The translations under genes and the position numbers were made by a program. Positions 36,801 through 47,473 of a DNA stretch of 64,000 bases are shown here, in pieces; the first letter of the stretch is position 1; the number at the start of each line of letters is the position of its first letter. The DNA is from Branchiostoma floridae. Its lineage: Eukaryota; Chordata; Leptocardii; Amphioxiformes; Branchiostomatidae. Under the pieces are notes generated by a model, which saw only the letters and a list, made by a program, of their open reading frames with translations, did no database searches and was not told where the DNA came from. The stretch is from assembly GCF_000003815.2 (NCBI RefSeq), contig NC_049997.1, forward strand, positions 352,214 to 416,213, written 5' to 3'.

Positions 36801-39385
36801 TAGCTCTATAGCTCACCCAAAACGCAGTCAAGTAAGTAGTCCCAATAACCGGTAAAGGGGTTGGTCCTGGGACTCCCATTTTCCTAAAGATAAACAACGG
36901 GCGAACAGCATATCTGATGGAGGAAGGAAAATAAAGGTGGATTAGAAAGCGACGTATTGTATTTGTATTGTCTCATAAGCAAATAATTTCATTTGACTGA
37001 TAAGAAAATACATGTCAAAACAATCCACGAAAATGTTCCTCTTTGAAGTTCATTTTACAATATTGCTAAAAATTAACTTTATATGCCTTTGAACAAAGTA
37101 TGTGAAACGATGTAACTGTTTGTGGTTGAGCAAGATTACTCCAGAAGCTATGAAATGATTGTTATAAAAGTATTGTACGCGGCTACCTCATATACTTGGA
37201 TGGATTTATCATGTAATAGTGGCTTTTTATGGGCAGCAGAACGGTTTCCATTTCTCGTGTGTATGAATAACATGCTATGGTCATAAAAGGCTATGCCTTT
37301 TTAACATTAGCGTTTCGTTGCATATAATAGTTTAAAACATCATAACTCACAAAGGAATGTATAGATTGTCATGACGATCTACTAACTCTATGAAACTAAT
37401 ACCTCATCTTTAGACTCTCAGCAAATCGGGTGTTGGCTGCCTCTAGCAACACATGAAAACGACCTTTGATCCCAAATTCCCGATGAAATTCGCATTAACT
37501 TGCTAATTGTTTGCTAATCTTAAAAGGTCTATTCATGTGTACGTGTACAGATCTGTTCATGTGTACATATCTGTTTATGTGTAATTAGTAACTAATAATA
37601 GTTTTGCAGCAGTCCAGTCTGGCCGGCAGTCAAAGTAAGTTTTTTTTTTTGAATTCTATAATATGTGCGCTGTGTTTTTATCATAGCAGTGAAAGATTGT
37701 AAAATTATTTGTGAATGCCCCCAATTCGAAGCCGAAAGAAAAAGGCTATTTGATAGAGTGACCGAAATCACACCAACATTTTCATTGTTAAAAACGCCAC
37801 AAAAGATTCTCTTCCTACTAACATCAAGGGATCAATCTATTATAGAACACATGGGGCATTTCATTTTCAAATGTCTTCAAGAAAGAAGTCAAACCCTGTA
37901 ATAGTTACGTAGACTTAGTACCCCATTATGTATCGTATGTATATTCATCCACTTAATATTTGTATGTTAGAATTTAGTTTATCTACATGTATTCAGACCA
38001 CATTTATTCATCTCATGTAATTAGTCATTCTTTTCTTGCAATTAGCCCAATGGGCATGAATTTGCAATAAACTTTATTATTAAACTTTATTATTGTAAAC
38101 TAAAATGTAAAGTTACACGAAAAGAAGTTATATTAACGACTAAGTCGTAACATTCTGGAAAATTTGGAAAAAAAGGACTTCTGTCGCAAATTCCTTTCTG
38201 TCAATTCCTTTATACAGGCTCGAGCTTGGGAGAGGCTACCCTTTCCTAATGGGGAAAGTTACTTTAAAATATATAAATGACATTTCTCAGTAATAAAACG
38301 GCACTGTGTTATAATAATTATACAGCAGAAGCTAGTTTCTTGCACAACGGATAAGCGCACACTAGTACTTCTGTTAATTGCATGGAATCCCCGAATCTCG
38401 AAAAGGTGCGGTCCAGCTGGATAACTTCGCATTATTGCACCACCCGGAAAATTGCACGAAATACGCTGGCAAATGTGGTTTGCAATTAAACGGCTTCTAC
38501 TAATACTTGCACATGAAATCGTAATCTCTATCAACAAACGTTGAAATATATTTTCATAATGGTAATTAATAGAACGTGTTGGCACATATATCACTTCTTG
38601 GACGAATGTCTATTGGTAACATTTTGCCCTACTAAACAGATCGCAGCTGCTAACTAATTTTCACTGTTGTCATTAACAACAGAAGTCTTTAATCGCTGGC
38701 CTTATGCCTTACACTGTGTTTGTTTAAGGTTTGTTGATTACATTTAATCTTTACATGAGTCCTATTCAGGAAACGTAGGACAATCCAGGAAAGTGAATGA
38801 CTTCAAAATATTGTTATAATTAGGGACTTCAAATATGTCATGGATTAAATTTACCTGAACATCGGTCGTAAAAAATGTGTGTTCATGTGAGCTACACGGA
38901 TGGAAGATAAAAAGGGTCTGAATAGGGTTACTCGGAGCCTAATTTGTAGCACTAACCTCTGTTGTCAAACATGTTATTATATCTCGGGTTGCCATGTCCG
39001 AGACCACGGCGTTGGGTTCATGGCAAGGGCACGATAACGGTTAATGGGGTCAGCTCGAGTCGGGGTCAGACGGAGTCCAGGCAGTAAAGCCAACTATACG
39101 TTTACATGGCGAAAGGTCGGCGGCATGTGCTCTGCATACTACCCCCTTTCCTCCTCATTTCTTTATATATCCTTCAAACACTACCGTCAGTTTGGTTTTA
39201 GCCTAAATGCCTCCATTTGATAGATTTTGAAATATACAAAATAATAAAAACACAGTAAGTCCACCATAATAAAGTTATACCGTACAAGTCAGAAATACAA
39301 ACATAGACACTTACAGGTAGAACAGAACAGCCAGGACCGGCAGAAGTGTCCATGTCAGTGGGATAGGGAGGACCTCCAGGGCCAT
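30789..39385 (-). CDS. CYP3-like cytochrome P450, copy 1
   Basis: Microsomal heme monooxygenase of the CYP3 type, acting on an unknown small hydrophobic substrate with NADPH-P450 reductase. Thirteen exons (minus): 39315-39385, 36817-36913, 36306-36355, 36060-36156, 35499-35621, 34752-34840, 34141-34289, 33323-33456, 32961-33054, 32594-32754, 32141-32229, 31334-31471, 30789-31029; 510 codons, one frame, GT-AG throughout. Seen: N-terminal membrane anchor (residues 5-24), Pro-rich hinge (GVPGPTPLP), WKNVR helix C (128-132), AGYDT oxygen-binding I-helix (318-322), ETLR (375-378), FIPERF (427-432), heme loop [10 protein letters not shown] with Cys455. The last 22 codons come from a MITE and replace the usual CYP3 C-terminus. 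A GTGAGG donor at 30866 could instead splice to 30250. A LINE lies in intron 1, a SINE in intron 5, a gap in intron 4. Confidence 0.9.
31640..31935. repeat. CA microsatellite
   Basis: Impure (CA)n with ctcaca variants in P450 intron 11. The long His/Thr or Val/Cys frames here are artefacts. Confidence 0.95.
35060..35413 (+). mobile_element. tRNA-derived SINE in P450 intron 5
   Basis: Antisense to the P450. Head with A box (tggcgtagcgg) and B box (gagttcgaatcc) at tRNA spacing, body with cattgggaaaggcactt, ggccgtccctcggatatgacg and gaacccccacacgtgcg, and an AAG-rich tail. It is also present in arm 2, so it predates the split of the two copies. Confidence 0.88.
35739..35975. other. Assembly gap (237 N)
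   Basis: Run of N inside P450 intron 4. Arm 2 has sequence at the matching place (about 59830-60085). Confidence 0.99.
37704..38099 (+). mobile_element. Recent 5'-truncated LINE insertion
   Basis: About 396 bp flanked by an 8-bp duplication ATTGTAAA (37696-37703, 38092-38099). The first 200 bp encode the C-terminus of a non-LTR reverse transcriptase ([34 protein letters not shown]); the end is CAATAAACTTTATTATT. The matching site in arm 2 (about 58136) is empty, which dates the insertion after the two copies separated. Confidence 0.9.
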
Positions 39386-39531
39386 GGCAATTGACAAGCG
39401 GTGATACGGGTTTCTTCACAACTTGTGTTTGAGTTGAAAATATGGACGATGTAGAGCCTTCGAATGCTGAGGGTTTGTCGAGACGTCTGTAAGGTACTGT
39501 ATGCTGCCTGACCCAACCACGTTATATACAC

Positions 39532-39538
39532 GTTGGCT
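39532..39538 (-). promoter_or_regulatory. P450 copy 1 TATA box
   Basis: TATATAA on the minus strand about 150 bp upstream of the start codon, the same as in copy 2. Farther upstream lie GAGGTCA and ACGTCA words (about 39595-39620) that resemble a nuclear-receptor half-site and a CRE. Confidence 0.55.
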
Positions 39539-39950
39539 TGTGTAAACAGGAAGCTGACGTGACATACAAAAATAGCGCTGACCCTCCATTTACTGATGAC
39601 GTAACATGACCTCATTCTGTGTGAGAAAAACAGTCAGCTTAAAAATGCTGACATCATCATGAAAACATGCCCGGGTATTATGGCCCAAGAATCAAGTTTG
39701 TTTCCTAGATCCTTCCCTGAAACACATGATGTGTCCTAATTTTGCCAAGAAGAGGGAATAAAACATTCAGACACATACATGTCAGACTCCGCGCTCTCCA
39801 TACCCCGGCTCCGATTCACTGTCTCTGGACTGAAGCCACGAGGCCAGAGCGAACAGTAAAAAAGTGTGGCAATAAAAATGCATTGCCTGGTGACAGAGTT
39901 ATGGTTCATATGAGCTGAGTGTCTAAACGCTGATTGGTTTACAAGTAGTG

Positions 39951-41100
39951 CGTTGTGACGCAAGGGCTGTAACTAACTCACCCCAGCGGTGACGTCACAC
40001 ATGCATTCAAATAAGTCTAGGCTAGGGGAGAGTCATTTAGGGAGGGGGGGGTACCTCTCTCACCGGCGTTAAAGCGGGGAAGCGGTGTCATCTCTCAATG
40101 GGGCAAGGGAAACTCATTATGATAATTTATACTTGTTACAACATGTCCCTGTAGCCATGTCCTTGGACGGCTTGAAAATCAAACAATGATTTAATTTTTC
40201 ATGACTGAGCAAACTAAGAATAGAAATAAAGATACTCAGTTTCATGTATTTTTCGGCTTATTATTATTGTATTTTGGCGACGCCCAAGGGGCTAGCCTCT
40301 CTCGGTTTGGCTTCGCGAACGACGATCATCTAGGGTGTTGCCCCCGTCTGGTGCAGGCGCACTGGTGGCTGATGAGTCCGATGCGTGACAGACAGAGTCG
40401 GCCGCAGCGGCTGCAGAGGGGCTAGCCTGACAGTATAGTATATGTCCGATTGGCAAAAATTCCCGGAAATCTACAAGAATTTTTCCTTGTTTGCTAGGTG
40501 CTTTATCCCTTTGGGGAATAACTCGCAGCTGACGGATCGTAAAAGTACCTGGAATTCAGATAGCATCGTACATGCCTTACATAATTAAGTACAGTACAAA
40601 GAAATCAGGGACTAATTTGCATAATTGATGCGAACAGCTTATAACTTCTCTGTATTAATGATAGAGTACTTAAATACATGACAATTGTAACTGAAAAAGA
40701 CAGAAATATCAGCTTTTATATATTTCCGATTGGCATGAATTTCCGGAATTCTGCAGCAATTTGTCCGCGCGTGCGCAGTTACATTATCCCTTTGGAGGGG
40801 AATTATTTGGGAAGGGGTTGACGGACAGTCGTGATTTTCGATATATAGGTCACTTCGGAGATGCCTTCCATAATCAAGGACTATTAATGCAAACCAGAGG
40901 CTAATTTGCGTCAGTTTATTAATCTACAGCATTTCATAATTTTTACCTAATTCACATAATGAGAAATAGTTATAATAACATAACGATGACAATATCATTA
41001 TTGCGTAATTCAGCGGCTATGTGAAGTTGAACATTATCAGATATAAATCATGCAAATCATTTGCATAATTTATGAGAAAATGCTACATATACATTAGTCA
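39951..41100. repeat. Intergenic with diverged direct repeats
   Basis: Two diverged direct repeats, 40438-40590 and 40722-40880 (ccgattggca...ttccggaa...tatccctttgg...gccttacataat). A separate GC-rich 140-bp piece at 40288-40428 is flanked by direct GGGGCTAGCCT copies. No gene seen. Confidence 0.6.
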
Positions 41101-42234
41101 TGACAAAATGCTGCAATAGCTCTCTTCGATTTGTTTACTTTGTGACTGGAGGGTAACCTCCGTCGACAAAGTATTGTGAACAGTTTTTGCGTTGAGTGTT
41201 CGCACATATATCTCTATGTTCCGTTTGCCGCATTCGTATGTGGTTTGGCATGTCGTCTGTACTCCGTTGCGCGATGTTGCACGTTCCTTTCTTCTCGCGG
41301 TAGCTGTTTTTATAATCGCTGTAATAACTTCAGAAACCACCCCTACAAAATGTACGTCTTTCTGTGTATTGGTTCAAGTCTGCGTTATCTAGGCCATGCG
41401 GTAATTGGATACTGTCAAGCAGATGCTGCGTGTTTTGTGCACGTTGTATTGTCACAGCCTCCTTCACAGACGTATCTGCGGCCTTAGCGAAAGTTTTTTT
41501 TTTTTTTTGGGGTGTGTGTGTGTGGGGGGGGGTTGCTGTGGTTGGTGTGATGGACGTCGATTCGCGATTTTCATCCGGGAATACGACGGGAAAGAGAAAT
41601 ATGCCGGGAGAGGAATATATACCGGGGTTCTTGTACCGGCACGTTTCTTTTGCATGTTGTCCGCTCGTTATATTTCCCAAATCATTTGGGTTTCGTTTCG
41701 TTCTTTTTGTTCATCGTATTCGATATTTGGGACTTTCAATATCATCGGTTATAACTGACGCGGCGGAAATTACAGATGTGATTGAACAAATGTTCGTTTG
41801 TGGTAAAACGACAGCAGCTGACATCGTGGACCAACCAGCTGTTCCTGATATTCCTGACAAATTTTATTATACTTTGAGTATCATATTAACACATATCTAT
41901 GGTAAATTTACGGCAACATCTGATGTCGCGGGCCAATTGTTGTTTTTTCAGAGGAATGCAACAGTATGGTTGTTGATATATAATAAACACAATGTCACAC
42001 ACCACTGAAATTAACACAACTAACATACTATAACTACGTCACACAGTGTGTTACCTACGCTCACTTGTTTACATTGAGAATATTGTTATTTGGCTAAAAA
42101 AGATAAAGTAATTAATGCAAACGAGGACCTTACTTTTATTATCAATGAGAAACATTTACAATGGGTCACTAGTCACTCATAAGACACTCATTTTGTCCGC
42201 AATGCACAACATACATATTCGTGTAATTGGAAGA
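41101..42234. other. Intergenic, doubtful ORF only
   Basis: Contains a 214-codon frame at 41364-42008 (+) that crosses a poly-T/poly-G tract and has no recognisable domain. I do not regard it as a gene. Confidence 0.5.
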
Positions 42235-42345
42235 ACTTATGACTGTAAGAATAAGCTCCCATGTTTACAAGAATAAACTTCTGTGTTTGTAAGAACAATC
42301 TTCCCGTGTTTATAAAAATAACCTTCCCGTGTTTGATGCCTGGAA
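42235..42345. repeat. ~28-bp tandem repeat
   Basis: About four copies of a unit containing cttcccgtgttta-aaaaataa, diverged from one another. Confidence 0.7.
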
Positions 42346-42814
42346 CTGTCTTGTCGACTCTTGCATAACTAAACCCTAGAGGCTTCAAAATTCACTCGTT
42401 TAATGTTAGAAAGATTTTGATCATCTCTTTACAACTAATGTTTTTCTTGTTTTGTCTCACCTTTTAACATAATCTTAAATTTCATCGCGCGATCCTTAAA
42501 TGCATATATAGCCTCTCGCTGCATATCTATATCTATAACTTCATTTGTATATTGATCTGTTTAACTTCGTTTATACTACTCTTGAGTATAACGTAAAAAC
42601 GTGGACCTTTTGTGTGATTGACGTAGTACGTAAAATACAGGAGCTTGCGTAAGGCAGTCAATGACCTGTTGTCACCCCGATACGAATAGAAGAATCAGCA
42701 CCCAATATCTCCGGCACGCAAGGTATAGTTGACTCGAAACTGTCAATCAACTTAAAGAAGAATGAAGAGCTACTTGGATAATTCTGAATGCCCCTTGAAT
42801 TTTGTTGGTACTGA

Positions 42815-43392
42815 TAAGGCTATGGGCACGACCCGCCGTACAAGCAAATGTGTGCTGTCTACGTGCCAAAACGTGGGCAATCTTTTGGGATCCGTAAGTG
42901 GTAAGCACTGCCTCGTACGAACTCGTAGGGAATCCGACGGATTTTGGAGCACGCAGACAAGCTACAGAACTTGCTGGCAAACCTTTGTGTGCCATCGGGC
43001 TGCGGATTCGCCCCCCGTTCGTACCAGTACAGGCGACGCGTTTTCAAAAATACGTGGCGAACGTGGCCCCCCACAAAACGTACGGACAAATTGCACGTAC
43101 GGCAGTTTGGGCCCTAAAGCTAAGGGCACAACCCACCGCACGTGCAATCTTTTGGGATCCGTAAGTGGTAAGTACCTCCGTACGAACTCATAGGGAATCC
43201 GACGGATTTTGGAGCACGCAGACAAGCCGAAGAACTCACGTGCAGTCAAAGGTTTGTGTGCCATGCATTGACGTACTCCCTCCCTGCTCTTGCCAGCCGT
43301 TCCCCACGTTTTCAGAAATACGTGGCGGACTTGGCCTCCCAAAAAATTGTACTGACAAATTGCACGTAAGGCGGGTTGTGCACTTAGCTTTA
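42815..43392. mobile_element. MITE family B, two joined copies
   Basis: Two head-to-tail copies of the element at 19853-20165: about 42815-43119 and 43116-43392. They share one boundary, GCCCTAAAGCTAAGGGC, itself palindromic. Internal words (aatcttttgggatccgtaag, gaatccgacggattttggag) are nearly identical between the two. Confidence 0.85.
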
Positions 43393-44243
43393 GCTTAACA
43401 AACCTCTGGACTTCTATGAAATGACACGCTGTTTGTCTGATTACAGCCGAATGACTCTTTATTGTTCATCCATTTTGTCAATATTTTCTTTCGAAAATTG
43501 GGTTCGCATGTAGGTGAATACACGTGAATCTAATGTCATTTGATTTCGCTGCTTCATCTTAATCTTTATTACCAACGTTTCTTTTTTTTTTTGCATGCTG
43601 GCATCAGTGGATGTTATCCATTTAATCAAAACCATGTGGTATACTAAGGAGGGTTTTTCTCATTGGACCGGTCCGGAAAACATGACCTCAAAAAAAATCG
43701 GTAGACCGGATGTTGGGCCTATTGAAAAATGAACAGAATATATGATCAGGCATTCACACGTTTGGGTGCTTACTGGGTCGAAGAAAATAACAAGAGCAAA
43801 GTAGAGTAAAGTTTATAGTCCTTTCCACCAGTTAGCCTTGTAGTATTTTAAAACGTCAATGGGAGTCGAATACTCCACTAAACATACTTCTTTGTAGTGG
43901 AATGGACCTTTGTTTTGAGTATCGTCAATTCACAAGTTTTCACATACCAAATCAGGTCCAGGTTCAGGTCCAGACCAGGACCTGATCCTTTGGACCTGGA
44001 CCTAAATTTTCTGTACCGGTAGCTACCCCTAGAATGGTCCAAGCAAAATGCATACATAAACCCGCGGGCACATAAGGAAATACACACATACTCGCTCTTG
44101 GTGCTGAACACAAAATACTGCTTCACATAAGTATATCTATTGTAAACACCACATCCTCAAAACAAAACACGTTTTCCCATGGTTTAATAGCGTTGCCTAG
44201 CATAGTTTACAAATAGAGAGAATGGTATCCTAAATGACTCGGC
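43393..44243. other. Intergenic, nothing recognised
   Basis: No exon or transposon end seen. A small cluster of CAGGTCC/GGACCTG words lies at 43953-44005. Confidence 0.5.
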
Positions 44244-44392
44244 CTAATCTCCAAGCAGATCTTACGATGCCATAATAAAGTATCATAGCTGGTCATGGAG
44301 TATAGCCGGCCTAAGGGCGTCCTTTGGTTGGTTATACTCTATGGCCAGCGTTTAACTATCTTATGGCACCGCAGGATCTGCTTGGAGATTAG
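44244..44392. mobile_element. MITE family D, intact copy
   Basis: About 149 bp, inverted ends ATCTCCAAGCAGATC, flanked by TA. A good reference for the copy that interrupts the P450 3' region at 30722-30858. TA target sites suggest a Tc1/mariner-type source. Confidence 0.88.
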
Positions 44393-45823
44393 AGTTGGCC
44401 GTTCAGAGGAGCTGCTCACGATCACTCACGTTATAGGTGTCATCTAAAGTGTGCTAAACGCACTGTTCACATGACCCAAAGTTACCGCTATTTTAACCCC
44501 GCACGAACAGTGTGCTAATCTAAGCTCGATGTGTTGACATTCCTGGGTGGAATAGTTACCAATGTTGCTGTGTGCTCAAAGGAAAAGCCGGGATTAAGTC
44601 TCCAAAGTAAAGTTGACCCTGAGGGATTAGGAGCCTTGTTTGGTGCTAACATTGAACTTGTCTGATAAACTTACTGTGAAAGCCTGTCAGGAAGTGTCAA
44701 CAACTCGCGTGACAACATGTTTTACTTTCGATCCGACACCAACGAAATGTTGCGGAAACGAAAAATCAAAGTTTATGCCAATAAATTTGCTGAAGACATG
44801 CTAGCGCTGTTGAAAACATTTTGGTCTGTTTTGCATTTTTGTTGTCTTTTATATCGTACTTTGTATCGTTTCCGAACCCTTTGTGGAAATGTAACGTTTG
44901 TTTGAACCTTTATTTATTCATGAAAGCTCAAATCGGCCTGCAGGCCGCTTTTCACTGAGGTCATGAGGGAAGTGGCAAGGGTCAGACAAAGTGTATAACA
45001 GAGATACAGTTTAAAGTCCTAATGAGTCTTATAAGCCTATACTTATAAGCTTTTTGAAATCAAGGAGGTTACATGAAATCAAGGAGGTCACACAGCTCCT
45101 TGACGAAATGACGGAAGGAAGGAACTTCGAGGGAAGGAAGGCCAGAAGCTACTGCCCCGCAGTCCAACTTTCGCACAACCTTATTACTCTACGGTACCGA
45201 CTGGCTTTTACTTCAAGGTGAATATTCAAGGTGAATAAATGTAGTGGATGCCACCTGCAGCTGAAATGCCTGACTGTTTCATATCCAGTTGCTTGAGTTA
45301 CTGCTTTTTGGCGTATCTTATTACCTGGATGTCATGACCTTGGCATGACTCGAAGTTTTCAGAGAGGTGGTCTTGAAAATGATTGAGGGTTATATTTGAC
45401 TTTGCGTGCAGAGTATTTGTGCTTATTTTAACATACTGTCAGTAAAGTGGCAAGACTTCTGTGAGTTTAAATAATTTTTTGCCTCTCTACATCTGCTTGG
45501 GGATAAACGGAACCCTGACTGTCACATGTTCAGACTAGCGGAACTGACAGGAACTGCAGTCACAGGTGGTAGAAATAGTTTCAAGTTGATTACATACTAA
45601 ATAACACCAATAGTTCATAAGTGGCTTTATCGTATTTATTTCATATAAGGAATTGAAAGTACATAAATATCATGTATTGATCATTTTGACATGACTTTTG
45701 CCCATTTCTTGGAATCAGAATCCCCTCCTGTAACTCGCATGAATAAAGTGCGTGGAGCTCTATTTCACCTCTGTCCACAAGGTAACCTGTCCTATATGTG
45801 CTGTTTTTAAAAAACAATTTAGG
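44393..45823. other. Intergenic, nothing recognised
   Basis: No gene. There is a short direct repeat near 45060-45090 (catgaaatcaaggaggt) and a palindrome cggcctgcaggccg at 44934-44947. Confidence 0.5.
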
Positions 45824-45932
45824 GATATCAAGTCGACGGACGATGGCTTCAAATTGCAATATTTTCAAATATTGCAGTGATATCAAGTCGACGGACGATG
45901 GTTTCAAATTGCAATATTTCAAAATATTGCAG
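45824..45932. repeat. 55-bp tandem repeat, two copies
   Basis: Unit gatatcaagtcgacggacg...gcaatatt, repeated at 45824 and 45879; each unit ends in a small GCAATATT/AATATTGC hairpin. Confidence 0.9.
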
Positions 45933-46062
45933 CTTGAAACAACCGTCCATCCATTTCATATCCCCAATACCCTGTTTTCAAAACAACGGATATAGGTTAA
46001 CCCGCGGCAAAAGGTGAACAAGAGTTAGGACTATCTTTATATGTATTACACTACTCCATATA

Positions 46063-46359
46063 GTATCCTATTTGTCCTGGCCATCTATCCGCCCTCCGTT
46101 ATAAAGTGATGGGGAATCGTCGTCTGGAGCCTAAAGTCACCTATGCGCTGAGAGAATCCTGAGACGACCGCCTACAAACGGGCGTCTACTTCCGCGCAAA
46201 GCAGAAAAACTTCCGAGGGCTGGGCGGGTGGGTCGCTTCAGACTCCAGACGTGGTCGGAGGGCGGCCTAACGAGTGACGAGATGCCCCTAATCTGCATAT
46301 TTATACAATGGATGGATCACGTGTCTAACATCCGGGCGAATAGGCGACCAGAATAAATA
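46063..46359 (+). mobile_element. Short form of element E
   Basis: 297 bp sharing its first ~63 bp (GTATCCTATTTGTCC...) and last 99 bp (ggcggcctaacgag...GAATAAATA) with the long form that follows head to tail. The middle is unique to the short form and contains GTCTGGAG/CTCCAGAC inverted words. Confidence 0.85.
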
Positions 46360-46846
46360 GTATCCTATTTGTCCTGGCCATCTATCCGCCCTCCGTTATA
46401 AAGTGATGGGGAATCGTCGTCTTCCGCCTTTGCCCTCTCTGGCTTCAGAGCCTTTCCCTTCCTGTCACCTAATATCCTCCTTCGAAGACACTCTCCTAAG
46501 ATATCTCCTCACTCCTTTTCCTGTTCACTCTTTCAAATCATCTCCTATCTTGTCCCTCTCTCTACTTCCCATCCTTATCTTCTCCCCTTACCCATCTAAT
46601 CCCTTTCTTACTTCTCTCGACTTGTCCCCCACACTTCATCATATTCTTCTCTGAACTTCGTCAAACAACGTTTACCCACTCTAATCGACCGCGGCGCGCG
46701 CTTCGAAAACTGAGAGAAAATCAACGCCGAGAATACCGATCTAAATTTCTCCACGTACATAAGTTGAGCGAAAACAGGAAGGAAAGAAATTCTTCGAATG
46801 CTATCCTATCTTTTCTCGCGACTTGGGGACCACGCCCTTCTGATGT

Positions 46847-46946
46847 NNNNNNNNNNNNNNNNNNNNNNNNNNNNNNNNNNNNNNNNNNNNNNNNNNNNNN
46901 NNNNNNNNNNNNNNNNNNNNNNNNNNNNNNNNNNNNNNNNNNNNNN
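46847..46946. other. Assembly gap (100 N)
   Basis: Fixed-length gap inside the long form of element E, about 115 bp before the first structured hairpin; more hairpins could be missing here. Confidence 0.99.
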
Positions 46947-47060
46947 ATTTCAAAAAACGCCAAAACATATTGCTCACTCCATTCCTTATGCCCGTGTCCC
47001 ACATACACTATAACCAAGCCTCAGTCCGGGCCAAGTCCTTACACACTCCCGCATAGCATG

Positions 47061-47473
47061 TTATCCAGCCTTCCGCGGAACCCCGTCGCGCTGGATAAAA
47101 TCGCCAAATGTCAAACAAGAGCGTACACAACTTTTAGGGTTTTCCAAAAATCCAGCTTTCCGCGTAACCCCTTCGCACTGGATGATATCACAACAAATCA
47201 CGAAAAAAAAGGATTAAAAGAACACAATATCTCGGATCGTCCAGCCTTCCGCGGAAACCCTTCGCACTGGATAACGTCACACCAAGATGGAGAAAGACTG
47301 CACACTTTTTGGGTCATTCAGCTTACCGCGGAACCCCATCGCACTGAATGATATCTTGCCGTGCTATAAAAGGCGTCAGACCAAAGACGTTCTTGGTCAG
47401 ACCAATCTCAAAACAGGGTTGCTCGATTAGTTCCTAACCCTCCAGCATCCCGCGGCACCCCATCGCACTGGAG
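47061..47473 (+). repeat. Array of five covarying hairpins
   Basis: Five modules of the form stem-CAG, exactly 22 nt, CTG-stem at 47061-47098, 47151-47184, 47240-47272, 47315-47350 and 47440-47473. The 22-nt loop is conserved around CCGCGGAACCCC-TCGCA. The outer stems differ but stay paired: TTATCCAG/CTGGATAA, ATCCAG/CTGGAT, TCCAG/CTGGA, CATTCAG/CTGAATG, CTCCAG/CTGGAG. Starts are 87, 89, 77 and 124 bp apart. The spacers are unrelated. The pattern indicates selection on a folded nucleic acid. Function unknown. Confidence 0.9.
47365..47373 (+). promoter_or_regulatory. TATA box inside element E
   Basis: TATAAAAGG between hairpins four and five, followed by a direct repeat gtcagacca (47377, 47396). 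If used, hairpin five would lie in the transcript and hairpins one to four upstream. Confidence 0.45.

Larger units (their letters stand above)
32073..39950 (-). repeat. Inverted P450 block, arm 1
   Basis: About 7.9 kb that recurs in reverse orientation at 56303-63878. It holds the promoter, the first eleven P450 exons and the introns. Homology stops near 32073/63878, where unrelated sequence starts on both sides, and at 39950, which corresponds to the first base after the 100-N gap at 56203-56302. Confidence 0.95.

Noticed and set aside
40366-40432. Hammerhead ribozyme or C/D snoRNA (CTGATGAGTCC; TGATGA with a later CTGA)
   Set aside because: The hammerhead GAAA core strand is missing. The C and D boxes are present, but the terminal stem is only four bases and no C'/D' boxes are seen.
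41364-42008. 214-codon plus-strand ORF
   Set aside because: Crosses poly-T and poly-G runs, shows no domain or splice context, and the composition is that of the surrounding non-coding DNA.
47061-47473. CRISPR array
   Set aside because: Repeats are imperfect with covarying stems, spacers vary widely in length, and the genome is animal; the structure is better described as a hairpin array in a mobile element.
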